A stretch of DNA of 64,000 nucleotides from Apoderus coryli (GCA_911728435.2 OU452203.1:13227651-13291650), one strand, 5' to 3'. Numbered from the stretch's first letter, positions 1 through 12,886 are shown. Translations and numbers: made by a program. Notes: generated from the letters alone by a model not told the origin.

Positions 1-19
1 TCGCTTTAACATTACTTAC

Positions 20-145
20 TGATTCATTAACATTATTAGAGCTACTAAAACTTAATAATAATCCTGGTCCTTCACATATTAAGTCCGATGAGACGTTTGG
101 TTCTATTTGAACGGCTTCTGTGTTCGGCTCATCTTCATCAAATTC
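20..145 (-). CDS. Coding exon 8, acidic segment (gene continues left)
   Basis: Open in the frame carried over from the 259-3474 exon. The acceptor (TTTTAG) abuts position 145. A strong donor (TCA|GTAAGT) ends the exon at 20, giving 42 codons with phase 0 on both sides. The peptide opens with EFDEDEPNTEAVQ and is acidic like the neighbouring exons. The 113-bp intron that separates it from the large exon is a normal size for an insect. If the donor at 20 is not used, the exon stays open to the window edge. No domain is recognisable in this stretch. Confidence 0.55.
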
Positions 146-258
146 CTAAAACAATTTTCGAGATTTTATTGAAAAAGTGTAATATTTTTTGTTCAAGGGT
201 GATAAAATTTTATAATTTGCTTGAAACTCAAAATAAAGTAATTTAAAATTTCTCTTAC

Positions 259-3200
259 CTCTAAATTATTTACATCGTCTTCACAAATCACCATTACTTC
301 ATCTTCTGCTTCGGTTTTTATATTGGCAGCAATATCTTGTTCGGTAATGATCGTTTCTTCAATAATTGTTGCGACTTCTATTTCACATCCAGCTGAAATG
401 TTATCATTAGCGATAACATCAACATCATTAACAGTTTCTTGAGTTACTGAAGCTTCAGGAATGTATTCGGTTTCTTGTATATTCTGAATTAACGTTTTAA
501 TCCTGACACGATTTCTATTCTGTAAAAATACTGGATAATCCATATTTTCGTTACCATCGTATTCGTCAACGTCAATTATAACATCACCATTTGTATTTCC
601 TGAAGATTTATTGCTTACATTTTCTTCCACTGAAGAATTGTTTGTGTTGGAATGAAAACTAATCATTACACAATCACCATCCATGGTGTTCAAATCGTCA
701 TTATCATCGTGCTCAGTATTATGTTGAATATGATTTATATTTTCAATCAAGTTAGAAGTATCATCGTTGTTACTAATAGCAATTTTCTTATAATTCAAAT
801 CATTAATTATATCCATTTCTATACTATTTTTTGCAGTATTGTGGTCGTTATCAATTACGTTCACTTCTAAAGATTCGCTATTATTAACTTCTTTAACATA
901 GCCATTTAAATCTTCATAACATTCCGGAGAAACAGCTGCGGCAATATCAGTATTTACGGTAGTCTCATTTACAGTTTCGTTAGTCACGACAGAACCTGAA
1001 TTATATAAATCTTCACTTGGAGGAGCAATGTCATTAAGTTTTTTTATGTATTCTCTGATATCCAAATACTGTGTGGTCCTAAATAAAGGACGATGTGCAT
1101 AACACATTAGCAAGCATTTCGCCTCAGATGGAAGTTCGTGTTTTTCAATATATTCTTTCAAATATTCTTTTATTGCAATTTGCTGTTCATGTGTCCATGA
1201 GCAAGTAACATCATCCACTGGATAATCAATGAGCAACTTTGTCTTTTTAGCAATAGTATTCGAGATTAATGCTCGAATCTTATCCCAATGTTTATTATTT
1301 AATAAAACTGAATTTTGGTGATACAGATTCATACATTCAGACTTAGTTGGAGTTTTGCCAGTTAATAGATGTCCTATAAAATGGTTTTGAACAAACAGTT
1401 TTTGCTCCAAGGTCCATCGTATATATTGCTTGGGTTTTGCAGGCTTTAAAACAACTACTTTTGTATTTCTTACTAAAGATTGATCTTCATTTTCAGAGGA
1501 AATGTACTCATTGTCCTTTCTGCTAATCTGAGTAACAATTTTTTCATTAATATCAGGCAAATTATTTTGAATAATATGATTCGAAGAAAGGTTATTACTG
1601 AAACCATCATTTCCTTTACTGGCAATACTATCATGATGGTTATTAAGTTCTTCATTATCATTCACGGTAAATTGTAAAGATACAGCGCTCCTATTTAACT
1701 CCTCATCTTCACTGATGTGAGATTTTGCAGTATCAATGCGATTACCGTGTTCATTATTAATATTAGCAGTAAAATCGTGATCATAATTACATTCTGAATT
1801 GTCAATATTAGAGTTCGATGAAATTTTCTCAGCATTGTCGCCTATATCATCACTTTCTTCTCTAATGATTTCTCTACTAATACAGGCATTAGTTATTTCT
1901 GAAGGAAAATCCTCAACAATTTCTTGATCATCATCCATATATTCATTCACGGAAACTTGTGAACTTGTGAAACTAACGTGAGAATTTGTAGTAACAATGT
2001 CATAAATTTCTTCACTAACGGTAGTATGTACTTCTGCAGTAATACTTTCAGGCACATTGTCAATGGCACATTTTGAAGTACGGGTCACAGCGTTCCCTTC
2101 AATCAAATCAGGTTGAATATCATTTTGTTCAATACTCAAATCACCATGATCTTGGTCATTAAGTTCTGTAGGAATGATCGCAGTAGTTTCTTCAGTTTCA
2201 TCTAAATGTGAAAAGTCAACATGATTTCGATCGCCATTAATTTCTTCACTCATAATTTGAAGTAAATTATCATGATCAAATTCTAGAGAAGCGTGTTTAG
2301 TATTTTCTTCAGTATGATTCATGGTATCTTCTAAAGAAACAACAGCAAGATTTTCTTCGTGATCATTTTCAGAATCACAAAACTGAGAACAATTGTTTAT
2401 TGTATTTTCTTCGGTATCATGTAAGTTTTGATTGATGCCGGATCCTGAGGAAACAACTAGGTTTTCATCGCTATCATCATTTTCATGAAAATTATCAAAC
2501 TGAGCAGACCTTTTCTGTGTATTTTCTTCAATATCAACTGACTTTTCTATCACGCCTGATTGTAAACTTCTGTTCCTATTGAACTCATTGAATTCAGTAT
2601 TAATGTGAGATACTGATGAACAAACTTCATGATCTATAATATCAATTTCTTCAAAACATGAGTTATCTGAATTTCCATCAGTGTAATCATAACTCTCAAT
2701 AGACATCCTATTGGGATCATCCAAATTCTCAATATATAAACGATCTACTTCATCAAACTTGTTCAAACTCATACAATCTACTAAAGCTTTAATATTTTCT
2801 GACGAAACATCCTTAAATAAGTTGAAATATTCCATTTTCAATAACCTACATTCATATTTACTTGCACCTTTACCAAAATTTATATGGTCTTTAAAATGAT
2901 TTTCAAGAACATCTTTTTGCTCAACTTTCCAGTTGATATTTTTAATTATTTTGATATTCGTAGTCTTACAATTATTCAGTGTTAAATTTTCGTCAGTGTT
3001 ACTGTTGCGCAATACATATTTATAAATTTGACGACATTGTATCGCATGTTTATCCCAACATGATATTTTGAAATATCCCAAACAATATGGACATAGTTTT
3101 GTAGTAATAAAGTCGTTTCCTTTTTTCATTAAATTATTGCCTTTATATCGTAACGAATATAGTAAACGACGTCTTTCTTGGTCACCTTTACGTAAAGACA

Positions 3201-3474
3201 TTAACTTAAAAACTTCGGGTTGATCATTGTGGTAACGAAAAAGATGTCCTTTAAAATTTCTAACATTTTTCTCGCAGAAACAACAGCAAGTAAGCCTTTT
3301 TGATAGGTTTCGTGGTTTTTTAATTATTTCATTTTCCTGATTCTCATTATTATTGCTAATTAAACAGTCGGCGAATGAATCGGGCGGGAGATTTGTCTTA
3401 TTGCAACCATTATCATTACCAGAGTCTTGATCTAAATTTGGATTTAACAGGCTCTCATTTCCATCGCTATTAAC
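259..3474 (-). CDS. Giant exon 7: C2H2-like fingers, three W-led helical repeats, acidic linker
   Basis: This exon is 1,072 codons, open from the acceptor at 3475-3476 to the donor GAG|GTAAGA at 259. Near its start is CCCFCEKNVRNFKGHLFRYH, a C2H2-like finger. About 45 residues on is CPYCLGYFKISCWDKHAIQC, a second finger. Three related ~58-residue repeats follow. They open with WKVEQK (about 2930), WTLEQK (about 1420) and WTHEQQ (about 1197). The first two share an HF..H...GK.....EC pattern; the third is more diverged. They look like SANT/Myb-like helices. Between repeats 1 and 2 lies a ~430-residue Asn/Asp/Glu-rich linker. I recall this finger-plus-repeat layout from uncharacterised multi-copy animal proteins of unknown function. 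DNA or chromatin binding is inference. An in-frame ATG at 3201 could be an internal start, but the frame is open upstream of it and holds the first finger. Confidence 0.75.
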
Positions 3475-6400
3475 CTAAAATAAATATTATTTCTCAGACA
3501 CAAACCATAATATAAAGAATATATACGAGGGGTATATTGATAATTAGTTAACCTTCAAGTTTAAAGCCTTTTTTTGATCCTCAAACTAGATTCAGAAATA
3601 ATACACACCATTTTTAAGATAACAGATTTTAATCCCCATCGGATTAACGAGGCATTGAATATAAAATAAAAATATAAAATTAGTTTTAGTTACAAATCAA
3701 ATTAATAGATACATCAAACATTTTAACGGATTTTTTAACACTGTAAACCTGTGCCAATGTTCAGTATAATAATATTAAAGCATAAGTAAGATACATATAT
3801 AATTAAAAAAAAATAGTAAACGGGACGAAACGTTGCTTTTTAGACATATAATGAAATAATAATATTTAATATTTAACAAGTTCAGTTACCAATAAAGATG
3901 AATAGCCAAAGCTATTTAATGTCAGCTTGGCTATCGATGAACGTTTCGACCGCTTAATGCTAGGACCACCAAGGATAATATTAAAATTGTGCATCAAATG
4001 GTACTGAACCCCGTCTAATCAAGTTTAGAAATATGGTAGCCAATAGCGTATTGAATCATACATTGACTGCATACTATCTGTACGTTCCGACCCGCGTTTG
4101 TAAAAACCTTGTCGAGCAGTTTAAGCGTAACGACTCATATTCGTCTTTCCCTGAAAGCTAAAGGTGAAATTGCAAAAATAAAAATATACCTACCACATAA
4201 TAACTAGATCGCCCAACGTATTCTCTAGCTCTTGCTAAGTTAAAGCTTCGCTTGTAGGACAGAGATTTTCACCACATACACAATCACCTATTGACATTAT
4301 TTGAAGGGGTTATATATTAATCACAACTATTTCTACCTATCACCATCGTTACTTTATATTTTCATATTAATGTAACGTATTATGAAAACATTCGAAACAA
4401 TAATGGGGTAGTAAAAATAAAGCCTTGTAGTGAAGAACAAATTTGACATTGTCTATAAAAGAATTGCTTATAGTTTGCACCGTTTCGACGCGTTACTAAT
4501 GATGTCAGTGAGAGTAACTTCCAGATATCTTGTAATAGTAAATAGCAAAGCAACAAGACTCAATTACCTCTATCTATCAACATCCTCCTTGATCGTAAAG
4601 TTATTCCCGCGCAGTTAAGCAATATTCAGTCAGATTTAAAATCGAAGCACAGAAATTCAGGTTAGGTGTCAGACACCTCTAACCTATCTTATCCTGGAAA
4701 AGATCTATATATTCAAATTATTTTTAAGGGAGTCTAAATACCGACTCGCATGTATTATACGTTTATCCCCATTTGGACTAAATATTCACTTATCAACTTT
4801 CATTTAGATTCCCTCGAAGTGCAATTATTTTTTAACATTAAATTCTAAATTTAAAGGATGAATATCAGTCCTATTCTTCATTTTCTTTACTTCGCTTCGT
4901 AACACTGTTACCTAACTTGCTTTGGCTATTTGAGCTGTAAGTCAGTAGTAATACGTAGGATTTAAACTCTAAAGGATAATGATGTTCTACACATATGAAG
5001 ACTAGTGACCCCCAACCTTCCGACCAATATGGCACCCAAGGTATTCTCGAATATATAAAAAGATTGTTTCGCCACTTTCAGTTTTTTTAACATAATTAAG
5101 TACGCTATTATTCTAAAAATTGGCACAGACTTTGCACTGTAAAAAATTTTGTTACGAAATCGTCTAAATTAATTGTCCTTTTTGAATAAGATACAAATGT
5201 ATGCCTTTGACAAACTGTGTAACAGTTATTTTTATAAATAGTATCATCAATATAATATGTTTTGTAATACAGCCTGTTCAGAGTTACAAAACTGGTTATA
5301 TTGGGAAAAGTTGAAAATTTTAAACACGTTTCACACTTTTTAAATATTGGTTTTAAGTTATTTTTGACATTGGTCCAATAGATATAACAAAATTAAAGAC
5401 AATTTTTCAATGCTCTTTATGAATCTTAACAAAGGTTTAATTTTCGGGATCAACTCAGTTTACTTATAACTTTTACACTTTACAACTTTTGTATACGACC
5501 CTGTATGAAAGGTATCAAAATTAGAAAAATTACTAAGAATTATATGCGACCAAAGCCCTAATAAATAAATGAGTGTCAAGTAGTTTATTTTAAATTTGAG
5601 AAACTATATATCATTTTGAGAATAATCTGCGACACTTAAGTGGAATGTCAAATTGGCGTTTGCAGGGTCCGTTTTAGTTGTCTTGTACAATAGGATTTAC
5701 TTTAGGGAGTTTTATATAAAGTTTTGATTTTTATATGAATGACCATAAAAGAATAACATAAATAAAACAACAATAAGTAAATTAAATTTAAATGATAAAA
5801 AGCAATAACAAACATAAACAAAGCATCCAAACATAATAATAATTTTAGATTAAATTGTTTGTTATTTCTATTATTGCTTCTGGTTGGACTTGAAAAGGTG
5901 GGTGTCATACTTAAATATGACAAGTTTCCAGGCCTGAAGAAGCCATTAAAAATCACGAAACGTTGCTAAAGAACAAAAACAGTAGTTTGGCTATGTGCTG
6001 GAAGAACGAGATATTCCATCCTGAACTAACCAAGGACCAGATTCATATACAAATTATACAAATTAGGTGAAGTACTATTTCGTATATTTAATAAAAAATA
6101 TCATACATCTCTGTACCTTTTGTGGTATATACCACATTATTTACGAGAGTTTGGCTGTCAACTACTGACCGATCACCACTGATGAGTCGTGGATCGACGA
6201 AACGGCCGTCTGGTGAAAGTATAGTGGTTGACAGACAAACTCTCGGATTTTAAGTCTTGTTTTGTTAAACAAGCCCATTTCAAAAAATATTTGTTTGGTA
6301 AATTACCCGTATTCTGTCTCCAGCCCGTGATATACGCCGACAACGTTGCTTTTGTGCTTTGTACTCTTTTCGTAGACTTTTTAGAAGATTGCAAACTCGA

Positions 6401-7805
6401 AACAACAATAGAACTGTTAAAGGAAATACAGCAAGCAAAACAAACTGGTGTAGAATATTGCATCGAAGTTCTAAGAGAACGATGTTACAATTTTCTGGGT
6501 ACCTACCAGACCACCAAGGCATTGAAGGAAATGAGAAAGTTGACCCACTCGCAATGGACCAAAAACAGTCCCTTGTAGTAACAAGAATACGTGCAGGAAG
6601 ATTCTGGAGCAATCCAAAAAAATACTGGACATATTATTTGTCATAGGAAGACAAAATTGAAACGGAGACCTAACATGCAGACTATGCAATAAGGAAGCTG
6701 AAACAGTAAAACACACTATTTGCCCACACTTTACGAGCAACCAGTAGGACGTTCGGAAATTGTTAACAGACACCCAGTAAAGGATCTGTACAAGCTGTTA
6801 TGGAACATACAACAAATACAACTGCGTAGAATAACAATATATGGGAAATAAACATTAGGCTGCAGCGACATCGCAGATCTCAGATCAGACGCGACCAGAT
6901 GAAGGCGAAACACAGATGAGATAAAGAGTACTTCCTTTATAGCGACTTGCTTCTATACTCCAAGCAACCGTAATGTTGTTTGTTTTGTTAACAGTAATTA
7001 ATTTTCTTTCGGTCACGATATTTAATGCTATTTTCAGAAAATTGTGATAATTTTCTTACTCTCATAGAAGAAACTGATTAATTAACATAAAGCCTGCAAT
7101 CGTAATGTTTGACTTAACTTAAATATATGTTAAGAACGTTTAGATTTAGATATTGAATATGAAATGCAAAATTTATCTAGAATCTTGCGGTACAGTTAAA
7201 ACAAGTCAGACAAGTTTCGGTATAACCGATAGTGCTATCATCTTTAACATATTTTATGAACGTGGCCCCCTAAAACTTAAATTCTGAATTCTACTTTTTC
7301 GATTAGGTATTTAGCATAGACTTACTTAAGTACTACATTAATTTTAACAAATAAATAGACTCAACGTTGCAGTATGTTGTATTTTAACTGTGGTTTCGGA
7401 GTTTTTCAAAATCACACGAAATCAAAAACCTTCTGTGAAACATATTTAAACTACTCAACCTTTACTTTCTTGTCAATAGTTGTTTTTTGTGTTTTGTAAT
7501 AGTTATATTTTGTATAATGGGTTGAGTATGATTCGCCTTTAGCTAGTCTAAGCCCATTAATAAATAATTTTTATTTTCAGAGTTTCAATGAACCTCAACC
7601 GGTGTAACTTAATTTGTTTAGCCATAATTCAGAATAGATTGTATTCGTCATATCTTCATTAAACAAGAATTCGTAAACATTTTTATTTCAGATTTTAATT
7701 AAGCAAATGGCTAACTAAAAATCAATATTCCAACGTAAATGAAAAAAAAAAATCATGTACTAAATTATTTAAAAATATACATAAAAATTTCAAAATGTTT
7801 CTTAC
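3475..7805 (-). other. Intron 6 (4.3 kb), no gene seen except TE debris
   Basis: Bounded by donor GAG|GTAAGA (exon 7806-7903) and acceptor TTTTAG at 3475. It contains the LINE RNase H remnant at about 6,400-6,940. Short motifs of the CCTGAAGAAG...CGAAACGTTG kind at about 5,930-5,975 are often seen at degraded retroelement ends in insects. Part of it (5.1-5.7 kb) resembles the diverged repeat at 16.9-17.6 kb. Otherwise it is AT-rich with only short chance ORFs. Confidence 0.6.
6400..6940 (+). pseudogene. Non-LTR retrotransposon (jockey/R1-like) RNase H and C-terminal remnant
   Basis: Read across frames, 6430-6570 gives KLV*NIASKF*ENDVTIFWVP and then DHQGIEGNEKVDPLA. This is the end of a LINE RNase H domain (the WVPGHxGIxGNExAD region). 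It is interrupted by two stop codons and a frame change. Downstream, VTRIRAGRFWSN and then CRLCNKEAETVKHT continue the usual C-terminal region with its CxxC...H motif. No intact reverse transcriptase precedes it, so this is a dead 5'-truncated copy inside an intron of the minus-strand gene, in the opposite orientation to that gene. Exact ends are not visible. Confidence 0.65.
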
Positions 7806-7903
7806 CTCCATCTGCAACTCCTGCCCTGCTAACGCATCGTTATTGATTCCATCAACATTTGAGCTCACTTTTTCACAATCGTTATTTCCGTCTTTATCAG
7901 GAC
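7806..7903 (-). CDS. Coding exon 6, 98-nt acidic linker
   Basis: The acceptor CTTTTAG precedes 7903 and the donor GAG|GTAAGAAA follows 7806. Only one frame is open. It starts with two bases that complete the cysteine codon split at 9260, then reads 32 codons (PDKDGNNDCEKVSS...) and ends in phase 0. The last two codons are ATG GAG, so a separate downstream gene could in principle start here. The open frame through the whole exon and the phase match on both sides favour an internal coding exon of the windei-like transcript. Confidence 0.6.
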
Positions 7904-9259
7904 CTAAAAGGACATCAATTTCGGTGTCCTTTTTTATTAATCATTTCAAATTTATAATATTAAGAATCCAGCAGAATAACTAAGTTAAATTCTTATACTC
8001 AATTAACTATCAACAACCTTTCTAGATTTAAAAAAAAACTTTGATTGTGAAGTCATGTATAAAATATATAGATAACTTTCGCTAGATGTCACGCACGGTC
8101 AAATATAGAGGGTCGGTAAAACAAGGTGAAAAACTTTTTAACCGAATGAAACAGCTTAGAATTCAAGATTTCACATGATACTGTGATACCTTCCCTTGCT
8201 TATTAGTCACTAAATACCTTTGGTTACCAATCATTTTTTCCTTAAAGAAAAGTTTCAAACATATTGTAGTACCTACACTAAATTCCTATAAAAAGTTTAT
8301 GTTATTGTTTTATTTTTGGCTACGTCATAAAACACAAAATATCAGAGGCGTGCGGTTATTAGAAACAAGGAGCTTTCATAATAAATACAAATTCAAAAAA
8401 TCATTTCGTATGAAGAATGATAATGGATGGGAACAGTAGGAGAGAAAGAGCGAACTCTCCATGAAGAAATTCGAACAAAAAAAAAACTATAACCGGATTC
8501 GAGGAACTATTATAGGAGGATGCTTCAATGCTTCTTTTCGAACATCTCTCTATAATGTCAGCTACAAGCATCCAGAATAAAAGGTGCTAGATGTCGATAT
8601 CCAAATTGAAGAGCCCATATATAAAAGTAACAGGGTTGTTCCGTCTCTTCGATTCGCACTTTATTACAAGATTAATAGCCTGTGAACCTTTCAAAAATGC
8701 TACTTCGCGAACTGCAAGGGTGACTACATTCCGAGTTTTAGGGGTTAGAGAATTGGAAACCTAGAGCACTGAAGTACAATAGGCAAATTATAGGACAGAG
8801 TCGGTTTAGCTATGGAAAAAGTCACAAGAAGAACTCCAGTCATAGATTAATGTACAACAATGTTGATTATTTCTCCTATAACTGACGCAACGATCGCCTA
8901 GTAAAGAAGTAAAAACCGTAATTATTTCTTTCGAACATTAGACATGCAATGTTCGAAAGAAATAATTACGGTTTTTACTTCTTTACTAGGCAAACGCTGC
9001 AGACAGGAGCCACGGAGAATGAATGATGATATTTCCGTGTTTTATTGGTTGTTCCACATTGGAAATATTCAATGACTCACATGCAATTCCTTCTTTCCAA
9101 TCGAAGATAACAGTGTGATTCTATATATTTCGAGCTTTCAGGGATTCGATACGAAATGTTGTTCCAAATGGTTAAAAAACTGGCTCTTCCCCTGTTCGTA
9201 ATCTCACCGCACGCCCCTGTAAAACATCATTACAAAAATGTAATAAAAAAATCACTTAC
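7904..9259 (-). other. Intron 5, holds a perfect hairpin; otherwise no feature
   Basis: A 1.36-kb intron between GCTTT|GTAAGT at 9260 and the acceptor before 7903. Apart from the 44-bp inverted repeat at 8896-8991 no coding or RNA gene is recognisable. Confidence 0.6.
8896..8991. repeat. Perfect 44-bp inverted repeat, 8-nt loop
   Basis: Arms 8896-8939 and 8948-8991 are exact reverse complements, separated by AGACATGC. Arms start with GCCTAGTAAAGAAG. It lies in an intron, so the transcribed pre-mRNA would contain a 44-bp perfect stem. Confidence 0.9.
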
Positions 9260-9920
9260 AAAGCACACCATTGGTCGGTTGAATATTAACGAATGCCAAC
9301 TTTTGAGTTCCGCCTCCACTCGACGAGATCGTGGGCAGCACATACATCAACTGTGTCGTACCCGAACTTGATGATGTAATCGTCGGAATTGCTATACCAG
9401 TCGCATTCTTCACCTGACTTGATGTCAATCGCACTCCCTGTGGTAACGTTGCAATAGTCCGTGTCGGCGTTGTCACTTTATTACCCGCATTCGTACTGCT
9501 CACAACCATAGTCTTGCCAGCGGTAATTTGTTTTACATTGCTATTGTTATTAATCACATTTTTATTCACTGAATTCAACATAAACTGTTTTGTCATAACT
9601 TTGACAGGTTGCTTCGCTCTATCATCCTCGTCTGTCAAATCTATAACGCTCTGATTTACTGGTGCAGACGCAGCGGCAGCAGTATTTTGTTTCCCGGCTG
9701 ACGATGGGGTTTTATTTGTTGCTGAGTCCGCGTTAGTTGCACTACCAACAGGTTTCGGCCGAATCGGAGTGTTACGTTTAGGAATTGCGGCTGGAGTTCG
9801 AATGATAGTGCCACTACTGCTGTTCGATTTTTGAAGGGCTTGCGATAGCAGAGGATTTGACGCTTGTGCCACGGCTGGAGTTGTCGATGTTGCTGTAGTT
9901 TTGACAGGCGATGATGCGAT
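9260..9920 (-). CDS. wde: windei exon 5: Ser/Thr-rich region with SUMO-interaction motif
   Basis: 661 nt in phase with both neighbours. It starts after TTCCAG at 9921 (IASSPVKTT...) and ends one base into a Cys codon before GTAAGTGAT. The translated region is Ser/Thr/Ala/Asn-rich and low in charge. It carries VIDLTDEDD at about 9,630-9,650, a hydrophobic core followed by acidic residues. That is the classic SUMO-interaction motif of ATF7IP/MCAF proteins. The repeated TTQLMYVLP and QKLAFVNIQ stretches near its end recall the hydrophobic patches in windei. In-frame codons before GTG 9872 show that the exon is longer than any ORF starting there. Role inferred: linking the SETDB1-binding region to SUMOylated chromatin partners. 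Confidence 0.8.
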
Positions 9921-9976
9921 CTGGAATCACTCTTTTAAACTTCTGAAAACTTAAGAAATGATAATTAAAGACTCAC

Positions 9977-10653
9977 CTGTCGGACTGCAGAGTTTTGTAC
10001 GGGCATAACTCTTCTATTCGCCATAGCGTTCGTCGGTGTAGTTGCTGTAGTTTTCTGTGGCGTTGTCACACTCTGAGGTGTGACATTCTTCAGAGGTGTA
10101 TGTGCAGTACCAGACTGCCGCCGCCTCACAGAGGTTGCAGCACCATTCAACTCATTGTTCGAATTCAGTCTTACTTGTAATCCCACTGATCGAGTAATTC
10201 GTAAGGGTACCATCGGTTTCTTATTGCCTAGATTCGATCGGAACTCAGTCATTAATTTTCTATTAACAATTTCCAAATCTTTCGCTTGCTTCGTAAGTTG
10301 CAGAATGTCTTTTCGCAAATTATCAATGACTTTATCTTGTTTTTTAATTGTTTGATGTAATTCGCCGTCGGTACTTTTCAACATAATACATTCACAAATC
10401 TTTTGCAAACAAAACTGTTCCAAATCGGAACGTGTAAGTCGTTTCATAAACTTCCTGGTCTTCATAAATTTTTCGAATTCGGTGAGAGTTTTCACTGTCT
10501 TTTCAGCGTTTTTTGGGTCTTCAGTCGGTTTTACAGCTGCCGGGGTTTTTGTTATTTGTGGTTCCTGTTCAGAGATTTTACGTTTTTTGGCTGATACTTC
10601 AGTGTTGTTGATATCGCTTTGAGATAATGAACGTTTTGCAGTTTTTGTTTTCT
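9977..10653 (-). CDS. wde: windei exon 4: NLS and SETDB1-binding coiled coil
   Basis: 677 nt. The acceptor TTTTGCAG precedes 10653 and the donor CAG|GTGAGT follows 9977. The first two bases complete the Glu codon split at 21127. It begins KTKTAKRSLS and has SAKKRKIS, a basic NLS-like run. Then comes the conserved windei/ATF7IP segment, running from KTLTEFEKFMKTRKFMKRL through LEQFCLQKICECIM. A heptad-like helix (QDKVIDNLRKDILQLTKQAK) follows, at about residues 696-775 of the joined protein. In the family this coiled coil binds SETDB1/Eggless. The remainder is Thr/Pro-rich. This is the strongest evidence for the family name; the 28-residue RSDLEQF-type core is the part I recognise best. Confidence 0.85.
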
Positions 10654-12886
10654 CTGCAAAATAAGTAGGTAAGTCTGTTAGTTACTGAATTTAACATTTA
10701 TTAATAAATTTCATAATAGTAAATAAAATTAGCGATTCCAGTTTTACCAAGGAGTATTATGAAGCCTTTGTAAGGTGATACTGTATGGGTGTAAGTAATA
10801 ATTAATGTCAATAATTATCCTTTTTTGAATTGTTTGAGATGTATTCAATAAAACCAAGGTAGTAATTTTCCATGAATTATTATTAAAATTAATTATTATT
10901 GAAAAAATCAATAGTCATCATTTCGAATCATGATAGTACCATTCATAATCCTGTAGCTCTCGGAGAGAGAATTACTGGTTTTAAAAAACTATATTTCTTC
11001 TTCAAACTAATAACGGTTAGGTACACTAAAATAGAAAAAGCTTAGCAACTCAATTTAAATAGGTAGATATAGTACATCAACCATGCTCTACGCTGTCCAA
11101 ACTCCTCAGGAGTTTGTTATTGCACACAAGATGACATGAGGATATCAAGAGTGAAATACATGCATTTTAAAACACAGAAACTTGGAAAACTTGTTGAAAG
11201 ATTAGGACCATATTTAGCTCCAACATATGCATTGAAAAGTAACGTAAGTTTTTGGGTTTTTATAATCTGCACAAGACCGGAACTCAACCTCCTCATCCCC
11301 TCCACGCACAACGCTTCAATGTGTTCCTAGAGGTCAGTAAACCTAATCGACGTGACAATGCTAAAGTTAACTTATTGAGATCTGTTTCATAGATATCTTG
11401 AATAAAAACCCGGATTTAAATTGAAAGAAACAGAACGTAGGTTAGGTCATTTTCAACTTATTAAAAATATAATATCGTAAAACTACTGATTTTCGTTTGT
11501 TGTTATTTTTTTAGCATTACAAACCAACAGTTTTTATCCAAAGAAGTCCACATCAGACGGATTTCTTTATATAAACGGGCCGCACTAGAAATAGCTACAC
11601 AGCTATCGGTCGTCGGCTTTGGCACATGCGTAAATTTTCCTCATTGGTAATTTGGTGGTCAATTTTTCATCAACAATAATAGGCAAGTGGGAGTTACAAA
11701 GTTGTTGGTTGGAGTGTCATAAAGATAGGAAGTAAATCCTTAAGGTTGCAGCGATGACTGCAGAGCAGTGAAACTGCATATGTAATATGTGACCAGCAGT
11801 GGTGTTTTCCCTAACAATACAATAAAGCTGCAGCGCACAAACTTTATAACCATACCCGGTATTCGAACTTTAGAAACTAAAATTGTTTTTAAATGGAACT
11901 ATTAAGGTATGTGGAAAATATTATTAACTTAAAAATATTTTTATTTTAAATTCTTTAAGTAACTATTAGTATTAATTCAATTTAAATCAAACAGTTTTGA
12001 ATTTGTGGCTTATCATCATCTTTTTACTTCCAATTGTACCTCTATTGTAAGACGTTAATGTACCGAGCTTGAATAAATTTAAATAAGCCACTTACGATGG
12101 ACATCAGATGTCTGAAACATGTATGTATTGTATTGTAAAATAAAAGTTTGTATTTTACGGAGTTTGGACTGGTATTTTATTTCCTCTAAGTACCTACAAC
12201 CAAAAACTATTTTTCAAATTTCCTTTAACTTTTTAACAACACCTATAAACGATACCTATTATTACTAATATTCTAATACATATTCTCATTTGAAAAGAAA
12301 TAAAACGACTTAACTACCATTAAAAACTGTATCACAAAATTCAATGCAACAATGCACGACCCATGAAATTTCGCCACCTATTAACGACTTCTCATGCTCT
12401 TCGTGGTTTCACTAGAATATATCAAACTATGGCTTATATATTTGGCTGTCAAACTATAAAGTACCTATGGGTGGCATAACATAGTTTGTCAACTACAGCA
12501 AAGCTTAATCTTTGGCTACAGTATTTCAGTTAGAATGCATGATTAGTTCAATCAAGTGTATTGTGTTGATTACTAAACAAGTTTAGCAGGTATCCCTGCT
12601 AGGATATTTATAAAAATATTTGTTGAATCGAAACATGTTAGATTGTTTTGATCCAAAATGCTATGATATGAATCTGTTTCTCTTGATCTCATGATATTTT
12701 ATGTCTCAAATATGACATAATTTAAAAAAATGAATGAAAATAGGTCGGTAATTAGTACAATTATTTATACATGATACTATAGTTATTTATTATAAAAAGA
12801 AATTGAGGATCCTGACAGAAATATACACTGAACCAGATTTTAAAAAATATATTTAATGATAAAATTACCAAATTGCGACCTATTAT

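Noticed and set aside
1473..1677. Small ORFs on both strands inside 259-3474
   Set aside because: Shadows of the 1,072-codon exon in other frames.
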